A DNA stretch of 64,000 nt. It comes from Candidatus Flexifilum breve. Its GTDB lineage: Bacteria; Chloroflexota; Anaerolineae; Aggregatilineales; Phototrophicaceae. Location: NCBI GenBank assembly GCA_016717205.1, contig JADKGC010000003.1, forward strand, positions 496,001-560,000. Direction: 5' to 3'. Below the pieces are notes generated by a model. That model ran no database searches and had not been told where the DNA came from. It saw only the letters and a list, made by a program, of their open reading frames with translations. Every line of letters starts with the position of its first letter. The stretch's first letter is position 1. Both the position numbers and the translations under genes were made by a program. Below are positions 52,433-59,092 of the stretch, piece by piece.

Positions 52433-52927
52433 TTGGACGCGGCTCCGGCCTTCATCCAACCGGAACCGATTGACCTGAGCGATCTACTCAGCGCCGCCGT
52501 CGACCAGATCGGCTTAATCGCCGCCGACAAACAGATTCGCGTGACGACCGACTTCCCCGAAGCGCTGCCGATGCTGGGCTATACCGATCACCTCATTCGG
52601 CTGTTCTTGAATCTGCTCGACAACGCGGTCAAGTACACACCGCAGGGCGGAGCCATTCATGTGACCGGAAGCAAGACCGAGACCGACGTCCAGATCACCA
52701 TTGGGGACACCGGCAAAGGCATCCCCGCGGAGCATCTGCCCCATTTGTTCGACCGCTTTTACCGGGCAGAAGCGGATCGCAAATACAGCGGCGGCGCGGG
52801 GCTGGGGTTAGCCATCGCCCAGCAGATTGTGCTGGAACACGGCGGCCACATTGGAGTTGAGAGCACCGTCGGTCAGGGAACGCGAGTGCAGGTGGGTTTA
52901 CCCGTCACACCGCCGAGCTGTCGGTAA
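52433..52927 (+). CDS. Sensor histidine kinase, ATP-binding part (after amber stop)
   Basis: 164 residues from a TTG at 52433; the frame is open from 52382 and continuous with the upstream kinase part. It is a HATPase_c domain: FLNLLDNAVKYT (N box), DTGKGIPAEHLPHLFDRFYRA (G1/F box) and GGAGLGLAIAQQIV (G2 box). No ribosome site supports the TTG, so independent translation is doubtful. It would restore a normal kinase of about 464 residues if the amber codon were read through or is an error. Confidence 0.85.
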   Translation: MDAAPAFIQPEPIDLSDLLSAAVDQIGLIAADKQIRVTTDFPEALPMLGYTDHLIRLFLNLLDNAVKYTPQGGAIHVTGSKTETDVQITIGDTGKGIPAEHLPHLFDRFYRAEADRKYSGGAGLGLAIAQQIVLEHGGHIGVESTVGQGTRVQVGLPVTPPSCR

Positions 52928-52932
52928 GAGCG

Positions 52933-52953
52933 ATCTTAGATCAACCTTAGATC
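52933..52953. promoter_or_regulatory. Tandem TCTAAG half-sites upstream of the small membrane protein gene
   Basis: On the minus strand TCTAAG-N5-TCTAAG (CTTAGA at 52935-52940 and 52946-52951 on plus) has the same 11-bp spacing as the site at 50769. It lies 58 bases before the ATG at 53009, so that gene probably belongs to the same regulon. Confidence 0.6.
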
Positions 52954-53008
52954 CGTCTCAAAGTCGCTTGCTAGACTGGAAGTCGAAGCAAAAGGCGGGA
53001 GGCTACCT

Positions 53009-53311
53009 ATGAGCGGATTTAGCGCAATCATTGAAGTTGCTCTCACAATTATCGGTTGTGCGTTCTGGATTCTGATTCTGGTGGCGGTCAGGCCGCAGTG
53101 GGTCATGCAAAAACCCCGCGCGCGGCTGCTGCGATCCATTGTCGAAGGTGGCCTGTGCGCGTTCATCTGGCTGCTGCTGTTGGTGGTGACGGCGAACCCG
53201 ATCACCCTGGAGAGCATCGAGGTGGCCGCGCTGTGCGGCGTGATCTGGGCGGTCGTTGCGACGTATATCCGCGGACGGTATCAGCTTGCGGCGCCGGAAG
53301 CCTCCCTTTAA
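53009..53311 (+). CDS. Small membrane protein of unknown function
   Basis: 100 residues with three predicted helices (about 6-26, 43-63, 70-90) and a basic loop WVMQKPRARLLRS between the first two. No family recognised. The ATG follows GGGAGG by about 8 bases. Upstream are tandem TCTAAG sites like those before the neighbouring two-component operon, so it is probably controlled by that regulator and may act in envelope or ion stress. Confidence 0.75.
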   Translation: MSGFSAIIEVALTIIGCAFWILILVAVRPQWVMQKPRARLLRSIVEGGLCAFIWLLLLVVTANPITLESIEVAALCGVIWAVVATYIRGRYQLAAPEASL

Positions 53312-53608
53312 ATCAACTTCAGCGTAACGAGTTAGCCTGCGTTTATCAGCGCCGCTGCTTTACCGTGCTTAGGTTACGAACGTGTGCCTAAGCGCGTCGA
53401 TCAGCGGCCTGCTCCCTACCAAAGACAATCGATCCCTTTCCTTCGGCTGTATGTTGTCGACAACGCCAGATTCACCCACCCCACCCTAGTTCACCTTTAC
53501 GCCGTTTTTACGGCTTTGCGCACTTTCCTTGCGTCCTTTTTCGACTGTTCAGTTCAATAATCAGAGGCAGTTTACGATCAGGCGCAGAACGATTGGGCGT
53601 ATTCAAGC
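53312..53608. other. Intergenic region before the kdp cluster
   Basis: 297 bases with no gene seen. It contains a GTTGTCGACAAC palindrome (53455-53466) that could be an operator, and the promoter of the kdp-linked regulator. No clear -35/-10 pair was recognised. Confidence 0.4.
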
Positions 53609-54310
53609 ATGAACAAACTCAAGCTCCTCGTAATCGATGACGAGCCGCAGATTCGTCGGTTACTGGATCATGGGCTGAAGGGCTATGGTTATCAGGTATT
53701 TTCGGCTGACAACGGCGAAGACGGCATTGCACTGACCGCCCAGTTACAGCCCGCGGCCATCATTGTTGACATCCAACTGAATTCCGCGCCCGATGGCGTG
53801 GCCGTCTGTAAGGCGATTCGTGAATGGTCGTCCATTCCCATCCTCGTCGTGTCTGTAGAAGACACCAAAGCGACCAAACTCGCCGCCTTTGAAGCTGGCG
53901 CAGATGATTACGTCACCAAGCCCTTTGATATGGCGGAACTGGAAGCCCGGATTCGCGCCATTCGGCGGCGGGCATCAGTGGGCGAATCGGCTAACCCCGG
54001 TGGGATCATTCAAGTGCACGACCTCAAGATCGATCTCATCAAGCGCCGTGTCACGCTCAAAGGGCAAGAGATTCATCTCACGCCGACCGAGTACGAACTC
54101 CTGCGCATGCTCGCGGCGCATCCCGGTCGCATCGTCACCAACCAGATGCTGCTCGATACCGTGTGGCACGATGACAAAGCCGCTCAACCGCACTATGTCC
54201 GCGTGTACATCAATACGCTGCGCAAAAAGCTAAATGATCATCCGGACAGTGAGTTTCATTACATCGTCACCGAACCCGGCATTGGCTATCGTTTCGCCGA
54301 ACTCACCTGA
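53609..54310 (+). CDS. KdpE-like response regulator (OmpR family), copy 2, upstream of kdpFABC
   Basis: 233 residues, the same length as and highly similar throughout to the regulator at 42015: LLVIDDEPQIRRLL, phospho-acceptor in IIVDIQL, KPFDMAELEARIRA, LTPTEYELLRMLAAHPGR and TEPGIGYRFAEL. The differences are mostly in the linker (about 120-135). It lies 40 bases before a small membrane-peptide frame that leads into kdpF. Since a third regulator, the standard kdpE, is encoded at the end of the operon, the cluster carries two different regulators around one pump. It has no adjacent kinase of its own, so KdpD or the 42773 kinase may phosphorylate it. Confidence 0.9.
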   Translation: MNKLKLLVIDDEPQIRRLLDHGLKGYGYQVFSADNGEDGIALTAQLQPAAIIVDIQLNSAPDGVAVCKAIREWSSIPILVVSVEDTKATKLAAFEAGADDYVTKPFDMAELEARIRAIRRRASVGESANPGGIIQVHDLKIDLIKRRVTLKGQEIHLTPTEYELLRMLAAHPGRIVTNQMLLDTVWHDDKAAQPHYVRVYINTLRKKLNDHPDSEFHYIVTEPGIGYRFAELT

Positions 54311-54350
54311 ATTCTTCACCAACCGAACGTAAATCGAGGGAGTGCCCGCA

Positions 54351-54419
54351 GTGGATGTCGTATTCGTCATCTTAGTTCTGATTTTCTTTGCCTTGTCTTG
54401 GGGTTTCATCAAACTGTGA
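54351..54419 (+). CDS. Tiny membrane peptide upstream of kdpF
   Basis: A 22-residue frame starting at GTG (54351), with GAGGGA 9 bases upstream and an in-frame alternative GTG at 54342. The peptide is one hydrophobic helix (VVFVILVLIFFALSWGF) ending IKL. Tiny one-helix frames of the form LxxFFALSWGF are recalled next to kdpF in other bacteria, but I cannot confirm this here. It stands 21 bases before kdpF. Translation is unproven. Confidence 0.5.
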   Translation: MDVVFVILVLIFFALSWGFIKL

Positions 54420-54440
54420 ACGGGTCTAGGAGATACGTTG

Positions 54441-54533
54441 ATGACCGTGTTGTATATCGTTGCCGGGCTGATCGCACTGGCACTGCTGATTTATCTGGTA
54501 ATCGCTTTGCTCAAACCGGAGATGTTTTCATGA
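54441..54533 (+). CDS. kdpF: K+-transporting ATPase subunit F
   Basis: 30 residues, one membrane helix: MTVLYIVAGLIALALLIYL, then VIALLKPEMFS, the standard KdpF form with the Pro-Glu near the end. KdpF is a small lipid-like stabiliser of the KdpFABC pump. Its TGA overlaps the kdpA ATG by three bases (ATGA). GGAG stands about 9 bases upstream. Confidence 0.9.
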   Translation: MTVLYIVAGLIALALLIYLVIALLKPEMFS

Positions 54534-56281
54534 CCAGCATCGGGATTCTACAACTCATCCTGTATGTCGTTGTGCTGCTGCTCTGCGTCAAGCCGCTCGG
54601 CTCGTACATGGCGAATGTCTATGAGGGCAAGTCCGCGCTGAACCGCATCTTCGCGCCCGTTGAACGCGGTCTTTACCGCTTGTTCGGCACCCGGGCAGAC
54701 GTCGAAATGAATTGGAAAACGTATGCGCTCGCCTTCCTCGCCTTCAACCTTATCGGGCTGCTGATCGTGTACGTCGTCCAGCGCGCCCAAGGAAGCCTGC
54801 CGCTCAATCCGGCCGGACTCGCGTCAGTCTCTCCCGATTCGTCGTTCAATACGGCGATCAGCTTTGCCAGTAATACCAATTGGCAGGGATACGGCGGCGA
54901 GACGACGATGAGCTACTTAACCCAGATGGTCGGGCTCACTGTGCAGAACTTTGTCTCGGCGGCGTCCGGGATGGCAGTCTTGGTCGCGCTGTTTCGCGGT
55001 CTGTCTCGTCGCACAACGAGCGTCATCGGCAATTTCTGGGTAGACCTCACCCGCTCGACGCTCTACATCCTGCTGCCGTTGTCCATCATCCTCGCGCTGC
55101 TGCTGGTCTCTCAGGGTGTCGTGCAGACCTTCGACAATTATCAGACCGCACAGGTGGTCGATTCAACTGCACTGACGGATGCTGACGGAAACGCAGTCAC
55201 CGAACAGGTAATCGCCGTTGGCCCCGCCGCAGCGCAGGTAGCGATTAAACAGTTGGGAACGAACGGCGGCGGCTTTTTCAACGTCAATTCGGCGCACCCG
55301 CTCGAAAACGCGACACCGCTGTCCAATTTCCTCGAATGCCTCGCCATTCTCCTCATCCCGGCGGCGCTGTGCTACACCTTCGGCAAGATGATCGGGGATA
55401 CGCGGCAGGGTTGGGCGATTCTCGCGGTGATGACGATCATCTTTGTGGTGCTGTTGGGCGTCGCCACCTTTGCCGAACAAGGGGGCAACCCGAATTTCCC
55501 TGACGGAGTTGATCAAACGGCAAGTGCTGTCAATCTCGGCGGCAATATGGAAGGCAAAGAAGCACGCTTCGGCATCCCGACGTCAGTCTTGTGGGCAGTA
55601 GCCACTACTGCCGCGTCGAACGGATCCGTCAATTCCATGCACGACTCGTATACGGCGATTGGCGGTCTTGTTCCCATGTGGCTGATGCAGTTAGGGGAGG
55701 TCGTGTACGGTGGAGTTGGATCAGGTCTTTACGGCATGTTGATCTTCGCCATTATCGCGGTCTTCATCTCCGGCCTGATGGTCGGGCGTACACCGGAATA
55801 TCTCGGCAAAAAGATCGAAGCCTACGAGGTGAAAATGTCCTCGCTGGTGATTCTGATTCCGCCCGCGGTGGTATTGATCGGCACGGCAATCGCCGTCATC
55901 AGCACAGATGGCTTGGCGACGGTCTACAACACCGATCCCGCCGTGCATGGGTTCAGCGAAGTGCTGTATGCCTTCTCGTCAGCGGGCAACAACAACGGCA
56001 GCGCGTTCGCCGGGTTGGGCGCGAATACGCCGTTCTATAACACGGCGCTCGGAATTGCCATGTTGTTCGCGCGCTACTGGCTGGCGATCCCCACCCTGGC
56101 GATTGCCGGGTCACTGGCCGCGAAAAAGATCATCCCGGCGGGCGAAGGCACGCTGCCGACACACACGCCGCTGTTCGTCGTCCTGTTGATCGGGATCATC
56201 ATCCTCGTCGGCGCGCTGACCTTCTTCCCGGCACTGGCGCTGGGTCCCATCGCCGAGCATTTCATGATGATTGGAGGCTGA
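54530..56281 (+). CDS. kdpA: K+-transporting ATPase subunit A
   Basis: 583 residues, ten membrane helices. KdpA is the K+-channel-like subunit that binds K+ from outside. Selectivity-filter regions are visible as NTNWQGYGGE, GTNGGGFFNVNSAHP and NNNGSAFAGL. Length is normal to slightly long for the family. The ATG at 54530 overlaps the kdpF stop; the frame upstream to 54398 is not coding. kdpB follows 4 bases after the stop. Confidence 0.95.
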   Translation: MTSIGILQLILYVVVLLLCVKPLGSYMANVYEGKSALNRIFAPVERGLYRLFGTRADVEMNWKTYALAFLAFNLIGLLIVYVVQRAQGSLPLNPAGLASVSPDSSFNTAISFASNTNWQGYGGETTMSYLTQMVGLTVQNFVSAASGMAVLVALFRGLSRRTTSVIGNFWVDLTRSTLYILLPLSIILALLLVSQGVVQTFDNYQTAQVVDSTALTDADGNAVTEQVIAVGPAAAQVAIKQLGTNGGGFFNVNSAHPLENATPLSNFLECLAILLIPAALCYTFGKMIGDTRQGWAILAVMTIIFVVLLGVATFAEQGGNPNFPDGVDQTASAVNLGGNMEGKEARFGIPTSVLWAVATTAASNGSVNSMHDSYTAIGGLVPMWLMQLGEVVYGGVGSGLYGMLIFAIIAVFISGLMVGRTPEYLGKKIEAYEVKMSSLVILIPPAVVLIGTAIAVISTDGLATVYNTDPAVHGFSEVLYAFSSAGNNNGSAFAGLGANTPFYNTALGIAMLFARYWLAIPTLAIAGSLAAKKIIPAGEGTLPTHTPLFVVLLIGIIILVGALTFFPALALGPIAEHFMMIGG

Positions 56282-56285
56282 GATC

Positions 56286-58424
56286 ATGACTCTCGAAACC
56301 AGAGCAAACACGCGTCCCCTGCTTGACCCGCCCATTGGGCGTCAGGCGGTGACCGATGCGTTCAAGAAACTGAATCCGCGGCAGCAGTTGCGCAATCCGG
56401 TGATGTTCATCGTGCTGGTGGGCGCCGTGCTCACGACCATCCTATTCATCCTCGCTCTGATTGGTCAGGGTGAAGCCGCCCAGTATGCTCTGAGCGTCGG
56501 CGAGACGCCGGAACGCGCTGTGGAACTCTCACGGGGTTCCGCGCCGTTCATCTTCGCAATTGCCGTATGGCTGTGGTTCACCGTGCTGTTCGCCAACTTT
56601 GCGGAAGCGATGGCCGAAGGTCGCGGTAAAGCGCAAGCGGATACACTCCGCAAAGCTCGCCGGGATGTGAACGCTAAGAAACTGAACAATCCGCGCAACC
56701 GCTCGCAGTTCACCACTGTGCCCGCTTCCGCCTTGCGTCGTGAAGACGTGGTGGTCGTCGAAACGGGCGACATTGTCCCCGGCGACGGCGAAGTCATCGA
56801 AGGCGTGGCCTCGGTGGACGAAAGCGCCATTACGGGCGAAAGCGCCCCGGTCATCCGCGAAAGCGGCGGTGACCGCAGCGCGGTGACGGGCGGCACGCGC
56901 GTGCTCTCCGATTGGCTGGTGGTGCGCATCTCTGCTAACCCCGGCGAAGCGTTCCTCGACCGCATGATCAACATGGTCGAAGGCGCGAAACGCCAGAAGA
57001 CACCCAACGAGATCGCGCTGAGCATTCTGCTCTCCGTGTTCACGATCATCTTTCTGCTGGCGACGGTCACACTGCTGCCCTTCTCGCTGTACGCGGTGAA
57101 CGCCAGCGGGCAAGGCACGCCGATCACCATCACCGTGCTGGTCGCGCTGCTCGTGTGCCTTATCCCGACGACGATTGGCGGACTGCTCTCCGCCATTGGC
57201 ATTGCGGGCATGGATCGCATGATTCAGGCCAATGTGATCGCCATGTCGGGGCGCGCGGTCGAAGCCGCGGGCGATGTCGACGTGCTGCTGCTCGACAAAA
57301 CCGGAACGATCACCCTCGGCAACCGCCAAGCCGCCGAATTCATCCCCGCGCCCGGTGTGAGCGCCGCGCAGCTCGCCGATGCGGCGCAGTTATCTTCGCT
57401 CGCCGATGAGACGCCCGAAGGCCGCAGCATCGTCGTACTGGCGAAGGAACAGTTCAAGCTCCGCCAGCGCAACATCGAGGAACTCGGCGCGGCGTTCGTA
57501 CCATTCACTGCGCAAACGCGCATGAGCGGCGTCAACATCGATGGACGCGAGATTCGCAAAGGTGCAGCCGATTCGATCCAATCCTTTGTGATGGATTGCG
57601 GGGGACAGTTCCCGCCACAGGCGCGGCAGATCGTCGATGAGGTGGCGCGGCAGGGGGCGACACCGCTGGTCGTAGCCGATGGGAAGCAGGTCTTAGGCGT
57701 GATCCGCCTGAAAGACGTGGTCAAGGGCGGCATCAAGGAACGCTTTGGCGAACTGCGGCGCATGGGCATCAAGACGGTCATGATCACCGGGGATAACCCG
57801 CTGACCGCTGCCGCCATCGCCGCGGAAGCGGGCGTCGACGACTATCTCGCGCAGGCCACGCCCGAAGCGAAGCTCAAGCTGATCCGCGAACATCAAGAAG
57901 GCGGGCGCCTGGTCGCCATGACGGGCGACGGCACGAACGATGCCCCCGCGTTGGCGCAGGCCGATGTCGCGGTCGCCATGAACACGGGCACACAGGCGGC
58001 CAAAGAGGCGGGGAACATGGTCGATCTCGACTCGAACCCCACCAAGCTGATCGAAATCGTGGAGATTGGCAAACAGCTGCTCATGACGCGCGGCGCGCTG
58101 ACGACCTTCTCGATTGCCAACGATGTGTCGAAGTATTTCGCCATCATCCCGGCGGCGTTCGCCTCGGTCTACCCGCAGTTGAACGCGCTCAACATCATGG
58201 GGCTGGCCACGCCGAACAGCGCGATTATGTCGGCGGTGATCTTCAACGCGCTCATCATCATCTGCCTGATCCCGCTGGCGCTGCGCGGTGTCAAGTATCG
58301 TCCCATTGGGGCGTCGGCGCTGCTGCGCAACAACTTGCTCATCTACGGGCTGGGCGGGCTGATAGCTCCCTTTATCGGCATTAAGGTTATCGATCTGATT
58401 CTCGTCGCCCTGGGTTTGACGTAA
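56286..58424 (+). CDS. kdpB: K+-transporting ATPase subunit B
   Basis: 712 residues. The P-type ATPase motor of the K+ pump: TGES in the actuator domain (AITGESAPVI), the phosphorylation motif LLDKTGTITLGNR (Asp337), GDGTNDAPALAQADV and the KdpB-specific M4 sequence IPTTIGGLLSAIG. All catalytic motifs are intact. The ATG at 56286 follows GGAGG by 9 bases, which is preferred over the frame start at 56271. kdpC begins 11 bases after the stop. Confidence 0.95.
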   Translation: MTLETRANTRPLLDPPIGRQAVTDAFKKLNPRQQLRNPVMFIVLVGAVLTTILFILALIGQGEAAQYALSVGETPERAVELSRGSAPFIFAIAVWLWFTVLFANFAEAMAEGRGKAQADTLRKARRDVNAKKLNNPRNRSQFTTVPASALRREDVVVVETGDIVPGDGEVIEGVASVDESAITGESAPVIRESGGDRSAVTGGTRVLSDWLVVRISANPGEAFLDRMINMVEGAKRQKTPNEIALSILLSVFTIIFLLATVTLLPFSLYAVNASGQGTPITITVLVALLVCLIPTTIGGLLSAIGIAGMDRMIQANVIAMSGRAVEAAGDVDVLLLDKTGTITLGNRQAAEFIPAPGVSAAQLADAAQLSSLADETPEGRSIVVLAKEQFKLRQRNIEELGAAFVPFTAQTRMSGVNIDGREIRKGAADSIQSFVMDCGGQFPPQARQIVDEVARQGATPLVVADGKQVLGVIRLKDVVKGGIKERFGELRRMGIKTVMITGDNPLTAAAIAAEAGVDDYLAQATPEAKLKLIREHQEGGRLVAMTGDGTNDAPALAQADVAVAMNTGTQAAKEAGNMVDLDSNPTKLIEIVEIGKQLLMTRGALTTFSIANDVSKYFAIIPAAFASVYPQLNALNIMGLATPNSAIMSAVIFNALIIICLIPLALRGVKYRPIGASALLRNNLLIYGLGGLIAPFIGIKVIDLILVALGLT

Positions 58425-58435
58425 AGGACAAGAGC

Positions 58436-59062
58436 ATGCAGCAGCAACATAAAGTGGAATGGGCGCAGGTGCTGCGCCCAGCCATCATCTCCATCATCTT
58501 CTTCACAGTGCTGACGGGCGCGCTTTACCCGATGCTCATCACCGGGTTAGCACAAGTGATCTTCCCGTATCAGGCGAACGGCAGCCTGATCACCGATGCG
58601 CAGGGCAATGTCATCGGCTCGGCGCTGATCGGACAAGAGTTCAGCGATCCCGCCTATTTCTGGGGACGCCCGTCGGCGACCAGCCCCGTCCCCTACAACG
58701 CGGCAGCTTCATCGGGCTCGAACTATGGGCCGCTCAATCCCGCGCTGATCGGTGAGGGTGGGCTGATCCAGACGCGCATCGCCGCGTTGGCAGCCGCTAA
58801 TGCCGCCGCGGGCGTAACCGTGAGCGGCGCAATCCCGGTGGATCTGGTGACGGCCTCGGCCAGCGGCCTTGACCCGCACATCAGCCCGGCAGCCGCCGAG
58901 TATCAAGTGCTGCGCGTAGCCGCCGTGCGCGGTCTGGACGCCGCCGTCGTGCGCGAACTGATCGCTCAGCATACCGACAGCCGCACGTTCGGTTTACTCG
59001 GCGAGGCCCGCGTCAACGTGCTGGAACTCAATCTCGCGCTAGACGCGCTCGAGGGTACATAA
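58436..59062 (+). CDS. kdpC: K+-transporting ATPase subunit C
   Basis: 208 residues. One N-terminal membrane helix (about 17-40) and a large soluble domain with the KdpC signature SDPAYFWGRPSATSPVPYNAAASSGSN... and a C-terminal VNVLELNLALDAL. KdpC stabilises the nucleotide-binding state of KdpB. Residues about 112-150 are Ala-rich and longer than in the E. coli protein. AAAGGA precedes the ATG. The kdpD gene follows after 30 bases. Confidence 0.93.
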   Translation: MQQQHKVEWAQVLRPAIISIIFFTVLTGALYPMLITGLAQVIFPYQANGSLITDAQGNVIGSALIGQEFSDPAYFWGRPSATSPVPYNAAASSGSNYGPLNPALIGEGGLIQTRIAALAAANAAAGVTVSGAIPVDLVTASASGLDPHISPAAAEYQVLRVAAVRGLDAAVVRELIAQHTDSRTFGLLGEARVNVLELNLALDALEGT

Positions 59063-59092
59063 TCGGAGTGAGTGGGAGTGGTAAGGGCAGAC

